Part shown: in pieces, positions 8,344 through 16,424 of the stretch
Position numbering within the stretch: the first letter of the stretch is position 1
Layout of the letters: every line of letters begins with the position of its first letter
NCBI GenBank assembly: GCA_030614785.1
Contig: JAUWTJ010000027.1
Coordinates: 1-47,260, forward strand
DNA: 47,260 nucleotides
Reading direction: 5' to 3'
Origin: Alphaproteobacteria bacterium
GTDB lineage: Bacteria > Pseudomonadota > Alphaproteobacteria > M2410
Notes under the pieces: generated by a model
What the model saw: only the letters and a program-made list of their open reading frames with translations
What the model was told of the DNA's origin: nothing
Database searches by the model: none
Program-made: the position numbers and the translations under genes

Positions 8344-9147
8344 TCAGGTTTTGAGACGCTGCCAGGGGATCAGGAACGCTTCGCCCTGGTGATCGCCCTC
8401 GATGACCTCAACCCGGTAGACTTCCTGCAAATTGGACGCGGTCAAAACCTTGTCCGGTGGCCCGCTGGCCACCACCTTGCCGTGGTCGATGAGCACAAGG
8501 CGGTCGCAATACCGCATGGCAAGCGCCAGATCGTGCAGGACCACGACGACGCCGGTGCCGGTTTTGCCCAACTCGCGCAGGATCTCCATCACCTCGATCT
8601 GATGGTAGGGATCAAGGGAGGCGACAGGCTCGTCGGCCAGCAGCCAGGGGGCATCAACGGCGATGGCCCGGGCAAGCATCACGCCGGCCCGCTCACCGCC
8701 GGAAAGGGAGGTGACGATCCGGCGCCTCAGATGCGTTGTCTCGGTGGCCGCGAGAGCCGCCTCCACACGCGCAAAATCTTCAGCCGCGAGCTTTTGCCAG
8801 GGCCCTATATGCGGCATCCGGCCAAGCTCAACGAGACGCTCTACGGTCAGAGGCCAGTGGATCGGCGCGCCTTGCGGTGCATAGGCCAGCAGACGCGCCC
8901 TCGCCTTCGGCGCCATGGTGTCGAGTGACGCCCCGCCAAGCGCCACATGACCGGCCCGGGTTGGAACAAGACCGAGCAAGGCCCGCAGCAGGGTACTCTT
9001 GCCTGCGCCATTGGGCCCGATGAGCCCGACCACTTCGCCCGGCACTACATCGAAACTGACATCATCCAGAATGCGCGTGCCGCCCAGCTCGACGGTGAGA
9101 TGTTCCGCCTCAAGACCTTTTTGTTTTTGTCCTGCCATATCGCTCAT
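8344..9147 (-). CDS. ABC importer ATPase, iron-siderophore/cobalamin class
   Basis: A 267-residue ABC ATPase of the FecE/BtuD/HmuV type. Walker A GPNGAGKST is at 44-52, Q-loop Gln92, signature LSGGE at 148-152, Walker B LLADEP at 169-174 and H-loop His205. The start ATG at 9147 overlaps the stop of the permease gene as ATGA, which rules out the much longer upstream frame. With the permease and binding protein encoded just before it, it forms a complete importer. It energises uptake at the inner membrane. The ligand cannot be told from the ATPase. Confidence 0.94.
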   Translation of the reverse strand: MSDMAGQKQKGLEAEHLTVELGGTRILDDVSFDVVPGEVVGLIGPNGAGKSTLLRALLGLVPTRAGHVALGGASLDTMAPKARARLLAYAPQGAPIHWPLTVERLVELGRMPHIGPWQKLAAEDFARVEAALAATETTHLRRRIVTSLSGGERAGVMLARAIAVDAPWLLADEPVASLDPYHQIEVMEILRELGKTGTGVVVVLHDLALAMRYCDRLVLIDHGKVVASGPPDKVLTASNLQEVYRVEVIEGDHQGEAFLIPWQRLKT

Positions 9148-10154
9148 CGCATGGCCTCGCGCGTGCGGATGACAATCCACAAAAACACCGGCGAGCCGAC
9201 GAAAGCTGTGACAACACCGAGGCGCAATTCGCCGCCTGACAGAGGTATGCGGGTCAGCATATCGGCGAGAGAAAGGAAAACCGCACCGCCCAGAGCGCTG
9301 GGCAGAAGAATGCGCCTTGGATCGTGACCAAAGAAATGCCGCATGATGTGGGGGACAACGAGGCCGATAAAACCGATGGTGCCACATACCGCAACCGCTG
9401 CGCCTACCGAAATCGCGGTGCCCAGAATGACCTGCAAGCGCAATCGTCTCAGATCGACACCGAGGGTCTGTGCTGTCTCCTCGCCAAGACTGAGCGCGCT
9501 GAGCCCCTGGCCGACACCGGCCATCAAGGTCCAACCGAGTATCATGAAGGGTCCGGCGAGCGCGATGTCGGTAAAGCTTCGGTTGGCAAGCGAGCCAAGC
9601 AACCACATCACCATATCAAGCAGCGAGAACGGGGTCGGCGCGAAGTTCATCACCAGCGACGTGAGCGCGACCGCCAACCCGTTGATACCGATCCCGGCAA
9701 GGATCAGTGTCAGGATCGACGCATCCCGGGAGGCCAGGACGAAGAGAACCAATGTTGCCGCGAGGGCGCCGGTCATGGCCAGAAGCGGAACTGCAAGCAG
9801 GAAAACCGATGAGAGCCCGAAATAGATCGCAAAGACAGCGCCGAGCCCGGCGGAAGCCGAAACCCCGATGACGCCAGGATCAGCCAGCGGATTGCGCAAC
9901 AGCCCCTGGAGGGCCGCGCCCGAAAACCCGAGCGACGCTCCGGCCATCAGCCCCAGAAGCACGCGCGGCAATCTGATCTCACGGACAATGATGGCGTTGA
10001 TATCTTCGCCGGAGGCAAACAACCCGCCAAGAACTTCGCCGGGGGTGAGCCAGGTTGAGCCGACGAGAAGCGAGGCGAAGGCGATGATCAGAACCCCTGC
10101 ACCGAGGAGAACCGGCAGGGCGCGGCGGCCTCGTTTTATGCTCACTCCGGTCAT
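9144..10154 (-). CDS. FecCD-type ABC transporter permease
   Basis: A very hydrophobic 336-residue protein of the FecCD/BtuC permease family with about ten membrane helices. Family-typical stretches include VLLGLMAGASLGFSGAALQG, NPLADPGVIGVSASAGLG and a C-terminal LPLSGGELRLGVVTAFVG-like segment (here IPLSGGELRLGVVTAFVG). Its start overlaps the stop of the binding-protein gene (ATGA at 10151-10154), and its stop overlaps the ATPase start, so the three genes are translationally coupled. It forms the channel for an iron-chelate, heme or cobalamin. Confidence 0.94.
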   Translation of the reverse strand: MTGVSIKRGRRALPVLLGAGVLIIAFASLLVGSTWLTPGEVLGGLFASGEDINAIIVREIRLPRVLLGLMAGASLGFSGAALQGLLRNPLADPGVIGVSASAGLGAVFAIYFGLSSVFLLAVPLLAMTGALAATLVLFVLASRDASILTLILAGIGINGLAVALTSLVMNFAPTPFSLLDMVMWLLGSLANRSFTDIALAGPFMILGWTLMAGVGQGLSALSLGEETAQTLGVDLRRLRLQVILGTAISVGAAVAVCGTIGFIGLVVPHIMRHFFGHDPRRILLPSALGGAVFLSLADMLTRIPLSGGELRLGVVTAFVGSPVFLWIVIRTREAMR

Positions 10155-11020
10155 GGTTGCCCGCCCTGCGATGAGGCTGGACCAAGACCCGCGCGCTCTG
10201 CCTCTGCGCGAATAAGAGCGACCGTGTCGGCAAAGAAAAGCCCGTTGCAGGAGAAATACCGCCCAGGCACATAGACCGTCGGGGTGTCGGTCAGCATCTG
10301 CCTGATGCGGGCATGACGGGCGACAGACCAGTTCGAGGCCTTGGCCTGTTTGAGATCGAAGAAGCTGGCGATGATGACATCCGGCGGATCCTTGACAAAG
10401 ACCTCAAGGGGAAGCGGGCGCCAGCCTTCAAGACCGAGCCTTGATGCGCTGGTGTCAAATCCTGCGGCATCGATAATCTCGTCAACAAAGGTGCCCGACC
10501 CGGCTGTGATGCCGCCCGGCGCCACATAGGCCGCCGTCAGCCCCAGCCTGGGCGCGCCGGTTGCTGCTGCAAGGTCCCGCTGTGTCTCGTTGATCAGTTG
10601 CTCAGCCTCTCGGCTTCTGCCCATGGCATCGGCGAAGCGGCGCAGATTGTCGAACATGACCTGCGGCCCTCTGCCGTAGGTCGCGGTCATGACCTTGATC
10701 CCGGCGCGCTCAAGCAGCGACAACATGCGCGGATCACCGCCCCAGTTGCGAATAACAAGATCGGGTCTCAGCGCCAGAACACTCTCGGCATCGGCACGGG
10801 TTTTGTGAAGGCCCGTGGCGCGTTCACGATAAAACGAATGAACATCGCCCGCCTCCACCGAAAGACCCAACACCTGGGACGGCGCGGCAAGGGCGAGCAC
10901 ATATTGATCCGCACAATAATCAAGCGACACCACACGCGGCAGAGCTTCATCGGCCCATGCAGGACCGCTGACGCATGACAAGGCCCAAAGAGCCCCGAAT
11001 ACTTTCTTGATCAAATCCAT
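10151..11020 (-). CDS. Periplasmic substrate-binding protein, iron-siderophore/cobalamin class
   Basis: A 289-residue class III binding protein. It has a signal peptide with likely cleavage after GPAWA, then the typical opening strand RVVSLDYCADQYVLALA, ALRPDLVI, the central long helix and a closing LFFADTVALIRAEAERAG. It delivers ligand to the permease encoded immediately downstream. The variant SLDYCADQ and FSCNGLFFAD are seen in alphaproteobacterial homologues placed with vitamin B12 or siderophore systems, but this does not fix the ligand. It starts 20 bases after the aminotransferase stop, so it is probably in the same transcript. Confidence 0.88.
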   Translation of the reverse strand: MDLIKKVFGALWALSCVSGPAWADEALPRVVSLDYCADQYVLALAAPSQVLGLSVEAGDVHSFYRERATGLHKTRADAESVLALRPDLVIRNWGGDPRMLSLLERAGIKVMTATYGRGPQVMFDNLRRFADAMGRSREAEQLINETQRDLAAATGAPRLGLTAAYVAPGGITAGSGTFVDEIIDAAGFDTSASRLGLEGWRPLPLEVFVKDPPDVIIASFFDLKQAKASNWSVARHARIRQMLTDTPTVYVPGRYFSCNGLFFADTVALIRAEAERAGLGPASSQGGQP

Positions 11021-11040
11021 GAAGCAGGCCCCGGCCCCGA

Positions 11041-12459
11041 TCAGTTTTTCGCAGCAAGGCGTTCAAGATCCGGCGTGATCTTTTCAAGCGCGCGGGCGAG
11101 CCGGTCAACAGCCTCATCGACTTCCGCTTTGGTGATGCACAGCGGCGGTGACAGGCCAACGACCTCAATCATCGGCAGCGGTCTTGCGAGCACGCCTTCC
11201 TCGATCGCGGCAGCACCAAACAGACGATGCGCCCCATCGGCCATATCAAACCAGCGGCGCTTGTCCTTGTCGGCAACAAACTCGATGGCCATCATCAGCC
11301 CCTGGCCGCGCACATCGCCGATGAAAGGATTGTCACCGATGCGCGCCTTCAGAGTGTCGCGGAAATAAAGCCCCGTGGTCGCTGAATTCTGCGGCAGGGC
11401 CTCGCGCTCCATGATATCCAGATTGGCCATGCCGATGGCACCGCCGACCGGATGACCCGAGTAGGTAAAGCCGTGCATCACCGGGCCATAGTTCGGGGAT
11501 TCTTCTTTCAGCACTTGCCAAACCCTGTCAGAGACGACAACACCGGAGACCGGGAAATAGGCCGAGGTCAGACCTTTGGCGAGGGTCACAAAATCGGGTT
11601 TCAAATTCATTTGGCCTGTCGCGAACCAGGATCCGAGCCGCCCGAAACCGGTGATCACCTCGTCGGCAACGAAAAGAATGTCGTTGGCTTCAAGGACTTC
11701 CTGAACCCGGGCAAAATAATCGGCTGGCGGAAGGAAGACGCCGCCGGTCCCCATAACAGGCTCGGCATAAAACGCGGCGACGGTTTCGGCACCCTCGCGC
11801 TCAATCAATTGCTCCAGTTCCAGAATGAGCCGGTCACAAAACTCCTGTTCACTCTCACCGGTTTCGTGAAACCGGTAGTAATGCGGACAGGATGTGTGGA
11901 AAACACTGTCGAGAGGGGCGTCAAACGCCTTGTGATAGCCGGCGATCCCCGTCAGGCTCGTGGCGGCGTAAGTCAGTCCATGATAGGCACCCTGACGAGA
12001 AATGATCTTCTTTTTGAGCGGACGGCCGCGCAAATTATTGTAATAGAGGATCAGTTTGAAGATGGTGTCATTTGCATCTGACCCGGATGTCCCGAAGAAG
12101 ACTTTTGACAAATGCGTGGCACCGGCTTCACGGTGGAAGAGCTGCAAGACCCGATCTGCCAGACGGATCATGGCTTCGTTGGAATTGCCGCCGAACATAT
12201 GATTGAACGAGAGATCGCGGATCGCCTTTGCGGCAGCTTCGGCTATTTCTTCCCTGCCGTAGCCAACATTGACGCACCAAAGGCCTGAGCCACAATCAAT
12301 GAAATCCTGACCCTTCGAATTGGAAATCCGCACGCCCTTCGCGGACGTCATGATGTTCGGCCCCTTTTCGAGATGATCGGCGATCGACGTTGCCGGATGG
12401 AAAATGCTTTCCCGGTCCATGTCCTCGAGGGATAAATTGCGGGTGTGGTCCAGTGACAT
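11041..12459 (-). CDS. Class III (omega) aminotransferase, PLP-dependent
   Basis: A 472-residue fold-type I aminotransferase of the omega-amino acid:pyruvate/putrescine-type group. Visible family marks are CGSGLWCVNVGYG near the N-terminus, GTSGSDAND (cofactor phosphate site), the aromatic-His motif AYHGLTYA, DEVITGFGR and the PLP lysine in TLAKGLTSAYFP. The ATG at 12459 is preferred over an ATG two codons upstream because GAGGA lies seven bases before it. It transfers an amino group between an amine or beta/omega-amino acid and pyruvate or a keto acid. It heads the unit encoding the importer, which is unusual for an iron or B12 system. Confidence 0.93.
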   Translation of the reverse strand: MSLDHTRNLSLEDMDRESIFHPATSIADHLEKGPNIMTSAKGVRISNSKGQDFIDCGSGLWCVNVGYGREEIAEAAAKAIRDLSFNHMFGGNSNEAMIRLADRVLQLFHREAGATHLSKVFFGTSGSDANDTIFKLILYYNNLRGRPLKKKIISRQGAYHGLTYAATSLTGIAGYHKAFDAPLDSVFHTSCPHYYRFHETGESEQEFCDRLILELEQLIEREGAETVAAFYAEPVMGTGGVFLPPADYFARVQEVLEANDILFVADEVITGFGRLGSWFATGQMNLKPDFVTLAKGLTSAYFPVSGVVVSDRVWQVLKEESPNYGPVMHGFTYSGHPVGGAIGMANLDIMEREALPQNSATTGLYFRDTLKARIGDNPFIGDVRGQGLMMAIEFVADKDKRRWFDMADGAHRLFGAAAIEEGVLARPLPMIEVVGLSPPLCITKAEVDEAVDRLARALEKITPDLERLAAKN

Positions 12460-12593
12460 GGGCATTCCTCGTGAGACCTTGATGGATTACAAAACAGCCT
12501 GTGTGAGCCCTGATCCTAGAGCAATCAAATTGCCCTGTCACCCGGCGACAGGGATCGTTGAACACTTCATTGAACGCTTCAAGGCACAGGGTG

Positions 12594-12645
12594 AAAAAGA
12601 CAAATCCCCGCCCGGAGCCACTGGAACGCTCCGGACGAGGATTTG
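12594..12645 (-). terminator. Rho-independent terminator of the lipoprotein hydrolase gene
   Basis: On the minus strand a long hairpin pairs CAAATCC with GGATTTG and, inside, CCGGAGC with GCTCCGG, and runs straight into TCTTTTT (12600-12594). It is about 38 bases past the stop at 12683 and separates this gene from the aminotransferase unit. Confidence 0.85.
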
Positions 12646-12682
12646 CCCTCGCTATCGTCTAAATTTCCCGCCTTGCGACAGG

Positions 12683-13948
12683 CTATTTCTTCACGTGGCG
12701 CGCCAGATGCTCCTTGATCCTGGCTCGCGCCATTTCAGTGGCCTTTCTGTCATAGACCGAGCCAGCTTCCTGGTTGGCTACATTCGGCTTGCGGTGATCG
12801 AACGTATGCGTCGCGCCGGGATAGATTTCATAATCAAAATCAACACCGGACACATTGGCCTTTCTGGCCGAACGTGCGCAGTCGCGCGGGTCAATATAGC
12901 GATCATTTTCACCGATGAAACTCACAGCCGGAACATCAAGCGTCCACGGTGACAAACATGGTCCGTAGAACATATAAGCGGCTTGAATACCGCGGAGACC
13001 GTCCCGCGGCAAACTGCGGATACCGATCGGCGGCATGTCGCTGGAGGCCAGAAGCAGCGACGCCCAGACCGTTGCGGCACCATGAGAGAAGCCGGTGAGG
13101 ATCATTTGCTCACCGTCAACAAACGGCAAACTGCGGGCATATTCAACCGATGCAAAGATATCCGCCGCACGTTCCGCCGGGTTGAGGGCCTGCATATTGC
13201 AGACATCTTCCCAATCGATCTCGCGGCCGGCAATGGAATCAACCGCGATCATGGCATAGCCCAGACCGGTGTAGAAACTTGCCCAGTCCGATTCATGAGA
13301 CCGGGTCGGCCCTTCACAGCCATGGAAGAAGAGGACCGTCGGAAAGGGTGCGACGCCTCTGGGCGTGTAGATCCGATCGAAACTGCGCAGCATGGGCTGG
13401 AGGTCTCCGATCGGACGGGTTGCCCGCCGCGCGTTGGTCGAAATTGAAGCCATCTGACCGATCTCTTCGGCTGTCATCGGCTCGGCGATACCGCGCCGTG
13501 CAGGCTCGCCGCGCAGTTGCGGCTCACGTTCTGCCGGTGCCATTTCAACCGCTGATGCAGGGCGTCTTCGAGAATAGTCTCTGCTATCTGCATAAGGAGA
13601 AATTCCCGCCGGGCCAAGATCGCTATCGGCGACCCGCGACGTCCTCTGGCGATTGTCATAGGGGTCTTCTCTTTCGAAAAAGCCCTCATCGCGCGTGCCT
13701 TGATCGGCACCTGGTGCGTTACGGTCACCCCGTCTGGCTCGAGCGCGCTCTTCTCTTTTGGCAAGACGTTCGTCTTTCTTGCGCGCTCTGGCCTCGCCCC
13801 AGGTTTCCTTGCCAGGGTCCTTGTCACCCGACACGAACGGAATTTTCGGCATGCCGATGCTCGGCATTGCGCAACCAGCCGTCGAAAGGGCCAGCACCAG
13901 GACAAGGGCAATCCTCATCGCTGATTGATGTTTTCTCATTTCCAGCAT
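12683..13948 (-). CDS. Dienelactone-hydrolase-like lipoprotein
   Basis: About 421 residues. The ATG at 13948 follows GGAGAG at good spacing. A signal peptide ends in LSTAGC, giving a probable lipidated Cys at residue 26 (the -3 position is Thr, not the usual Leu). Residues about 30-150 are low-complexity and rich in Arg, Asp, Glu and Lys, likely a flexible periplasmic spacer. The C-terminal half is an alpha/beta hydrolase of the dienelactone hydrolase type: VLFFHGCEG, nucleophile Ser288 in GFSHG, Asp in GENDRYIDP and His in GATHTFDH. Classical dienelactone hydrolases use Cys; Ser here points to a general esterase. The substrate is unknown. Confidence 0.85.
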   Translation of the reverse strand: MLEMRKHQSAMRIALVLVLALSTAGCAMPSIGMPKIPFVSGDKDPGKETWGEARARKKDERLAKREERARARRGDRNAPGADQGTRDEGFFEREDPYDNRQRTSRVADSDLGPAGISPYADSRDYSRRRPASAVEMAPAEREPQLRGEPARRGIAEPMTAEEIGQMASISTNARRATRPIGDLQPMLRSFDRIYTPRGVAPFPTVLFFHGCEGPTRSHESDWASFYTGLGYAMIAVDSIAGREIDWEDVCNMQALNPAERAADIFASVEYARSLPFVDGEQMILTGFSHGAATVWASLLLASSDMPPIGIRSLPRDGLRGIQAAYMFYGPCLSPWTLDVPAVSFIGENDRYIDPRDCARSARKANVSGVDFDYEIYPGATHTFDHRKPNVANQEAGSVYDRKATEMARARIKEHLARHVKK

Positions 13949-13971
13949 TTCTACTCTCCAGTTCACTTACT

Positions 13972-14187
13972 CTAGTTGTCTATTTCAATTCGACCCAAAC
14001 TCACTCCGGCAGCAAAGACCTGAAAACTCCAGTCACCGGCGATCTTCTGTCCGGCTTTGAGTGTTATCTGCAAAATGAGCCCGGTGAAAAAAGCATGGTA
14101 CCAGGTCGCCACAGCCTTAAGCGCTGCCTCATCGCTTTCCGGCGAGACAGGCTCATCAAGGAGCTCGAGGAACTCGTTCCACGCCAC
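13972..14187 (-). CDS. Small hypothetical protein upstream of the lipoprotein hydrolase
   Basis: A possible 71-residue protein from a GTG at 14187, starting (M)AWNEFLELLDEPVSPES and ending GVSLGRIEIDN. An in-frame stop lies two codons upstream of the GTG, and the ribosome binding site is weak. The composition is protein-like, with an acidic start and a mildly hydrophobic middle (WYHAFFTGLILQITL), and it ends 23 bases before the lipoprotein start, as a co-transcribed gene would. No family is recognised. It may be chance. Confidence 0.4.
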   Translation of the reverse strand: MAWNEFLELLDEPVSPESDEAALKAVATWYHAFFTGLILQITLKAGQKIAGDWSFQVFAAGVSLGRIEIDN

Positions 14188-14489
14188 TTTTCAACACCCT
14201 TTATTGACCATCAACGCCCGGATTTTTCACAGAGCCCGACAGCCAACCTTTTACCCACACGAAGTAAATCTCATTTTTTCTTTGTTTTCAACACGTTAAC
14301 TATACTTTGTCGTTTTCGGATCGACCAAATATGCCGCAACCCCTACAATCTGCGCCAGAATAAGGACATTGGCGTTTGGCTTTTTTACCCAATGGGTTAA
14401 CGTTAATGGTTCGCAAAGGGCGCGGCGAAGCTCGAAAAACCAGACTGGCCGGGTGCTGTTTTAGTAAGAAGAGAAGTTGGAGGTTCAAG
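14188..14489. promoter_or_regulatory. Intergenic region between divergent genes
   Basis: About 300 bases with no supported gene. A TATACT at 14301-14306 could be a plus-strand -10 box, though no good -35 sits 17 bases upstream. A perfect palindrome TTAACGTTAA lies at 14397-14406, about 85 bases before the synthetase start, and is a possible operator. Confidence 0.35.
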
Positions 14490-16277
14490 GTGAACAAGCA
14501 AGAAAAACGCGTCATACGGCGGTCAAGAAAGACGATCTTTTCAGGTCTGCTGCGCGCGCAATGGCGTTATGGCCGCCAGAAAGTTGCAATCATTGATGCC
14601 GATGATACCAAAACGACCTATGCAACTCTACTGCGCGGCGCCTTCGGTCTTGGACATGCTATCGCGCGCCAGACAAAGCGCGGCGAAAAAGTCGGAGTGT
14701 TTCTGCCGACAAGCGCTGGCGCGCTGGTGGCCTTCTTTGCTGTCCTTGCCTATGGGCGGGTTCCTGCGATGCTCAATTTCACCGCTGGTGATCGCAATCT
14801 CAAATCTGCCCTGCGCGCTGCCGGGGTGAAGAAAATCCTGACCGCGCATCGCTTTATCGACATGGTGGAGCTTCACGGCCTCGTCAAATCGCTCGAGGAG
14901 GAGGCAGAGTTTCTCTATCTTGAGGACGTGCGCGAAAGCCTGACTCTGATGGACAAAGTTGCGGCTGTGGCCGGGCCCTTTGTTCCTGTACTGATGCGTA
15001 TCAATGCGCGTTCATCTGCGCCCGGCGTCATTCTTTTTACGTCAGGCACAGAAGGAAGGCCAAAAGGCGTTGTCCTGACCCACTCCAATGTTGTTGCCAA
15101 TGTTGAACAAATCGATGCTCATGTGACCCTCAAGCCAGGCGATATTTTCTTCAATCCCCTGCCGACCTTCCATTGCTACGGCCTGACTGCGGGCGCACTG
15201 TGGCCAATCCTCAAAGGTCATCCGCTCGTGCTTCATCCTTCTCCCCTCCAGGTCAAAATCATTCCTGAACGGATCAAGGCAACCGGGGCTACAGTTCTCT
15301 TTGCAACAGATACCTTCCTGAGCCAATACACCCGGGCGGACCGCCACGACAATCTCGCCTCGCTTCGGATTGCGGTATGCGGCGCGGAACGGGTGCGCGA
15401 TGAAACCCGGGCGCTGGTTGAAAAGCGCTATGGCATGGAAGTTCTGGAAGGTTACGGCGTGACGGAAGCTGCCCCTGTCGTCGCGGCTAACCAGCCCGGT
15501 GATATTCGCGCCGGAACCGTTGGCAAGCTGCTGCCTGGAGTGTCGGCGCGGCTTGAGCCGGTTGAAGGCCTCGACGGGGCGGGGCGCCTCTTTATCAAGG
15601 GGCCCAACGTCATGTCGGGTTATCTCAGGGAAGAGAACCCCGGCGTCATCGAAGCGCCGGAGGACGGCTGGTATGACACCGGAGATGTGGTTTCAATCGA
15701 CGAGGAAGGCTATGTCGCGATCCGCGGTCGGGTCAAGCGCTTTGCCAAAATTGGCGGCGAAATGGTTTCGCTCACGGTTATCGAAAACTGCGCCTCGGCG
15801 CTTTGGCCGGACCATCAGCACACCGCTGTTGCCCTGCCGGATGAACGCAAGGGCGAGCAAATCATTCTGATGACCGAATGTCCGACCGCCGAGCGATCTC
15901 GCCTTTTGACCTGGATGCAGTCTCACGGCGTGTCGGAACTCACGCTGCCAAGAAAAATCTTCCATACCGAAGCCATCCCTGTTTTGGGCACCGGCAAAAC
16001 CGATCTCGGCGCCGTTCATCAGATGGCGCTTGATCATCTGGAAACCCCGCCGCCCGAAAAGGTCGAGGGCCCTGTGCTCGAGGTGGCGAAGGTCGAGGCT
16101 GCCGAAGGCGCGGCGGGCACGCCGGAGACAGAGACTGCCGAGGAAGATGTCGTTGCCGCAGCCAAAGAGGAGGTCGTCAAAGAGGTGAAAAAGGTCGCCG
16201 ATCCTGATGATGCCCCTCTCGAGGCGACTGGCGAGGACAGCAACTCGTTGGAGCCCTCACAACAAACAGCAAACTAG
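14490..16277 (+). CDS. AMP-forming acyl-ACP/acyl-CoA synthetase, Aas C-terminal type
   Basis: A 595-residue adenylate-forming ligase. GTG at 14490 is chosen because GGAGG lies six bases upstream; the longer frame has no such site. The ATP loop FTSGTEGRPKG is near residues 182-192. Further motifs are GYGVTEAAP, the hinge YDTGD, and Lys503 in GTGKTDL. The sequence is closest in style to the synthetase half of Aas, which activates fatty acids onto ACP for re-acylation of lysophospholipids, but the PlsC acyltransferase half is absent. From about residue 518 to the end is a tail rich in Ala, Glu, Val and Lys with no known fold. The gene stands alone between hairpin-rich gaps. Chain length and acceptor (ACP or CoA) are not resolved. 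Confidence 0.87.
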   Translation: MNKQEKRVIRRSRKTIFSGLLRAQWRYGRQKVAIIDADDTKTTYATLLRGAFGLGHAIARQTKRGEKVGVFLPTSAGALVAFFAVLAYGRVPAMLNFTAGDRNLKSALRAAGVKKILTAHRFIDMVELHGLVKSLEEEAEFLYLEDVRESLTLMDKVAAVAGPFVPVLMRINARSSAPGVILFTSGTEGRPKGVVLTHSNVVANVEQIDAHVTLKPGDIFFNPLPTFHCYGLTAGALWPILKGHPLVLHPSPLQVKIIPERIKATGATVLFATDTFLSQYTRADRHDNLASLRIAVCGAERVRDETRALVEKRYGMEVLEGYGVTEAAPVVAANQPGDIRAGTVGKLLPGVSARLEPVEGLDGAGRLFIKGPNVMSGYLREENPGVIEAPEDGWYDTGDVVSIDEEGYVAIRGRVKRFAKIGGEMVSLTVIENCASALWPDHQHTAVALPDERKGEQIILMTECPTAERSRLLTWMQSHGVSELTLPRKIFHTEAIPVLGTGKTDLGAVHQMALDHLETPPPEKVEGPVLEVAKVEAAEGAAGTPETETAEEDVVAAAKEEVVKEVKKVADPDDAPLEATGEDSNSLEPSQQTAN

Positions 16278-16323
16278 ACCATTTTCGAGATTGAAATGGG
16301 CTGCAAGGTCGCGACTGCGACCC

Positions 16324-16367
16324 GGCGCTTATGCGCCGCCTCGCGGAGCCGTGCGCTTTCAGCGCAC
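16324..16367. repeat. Paired short hairpins between convergent genes
   Basis: GGCGC-TTAT-GCGCC (16324-16337) and GTGCGCT-TTC-AGCGCAC (16351-16367) lie in the 147-base gap between two converging stop codons. There is no T-run on either side, so this looks like a palindromic repeat rather than a classical terminator. Confidence 0.5.
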
Positions 16368-16424
16368 TGGCGTGAGCGAAAACTGAGAGAAGCTCAATTC
16401 GACAAGAATCGAGTGTAGCGGGAT

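Noticed and set aside
9148-9606. N-terminal extension of the ABC ATPase frame
   Set aside because: It lies antisense-free inside the permease gene in another frame and is Arg/His/Cys-rich; the ATGA-coupled start at 9147 explains the ATPase.
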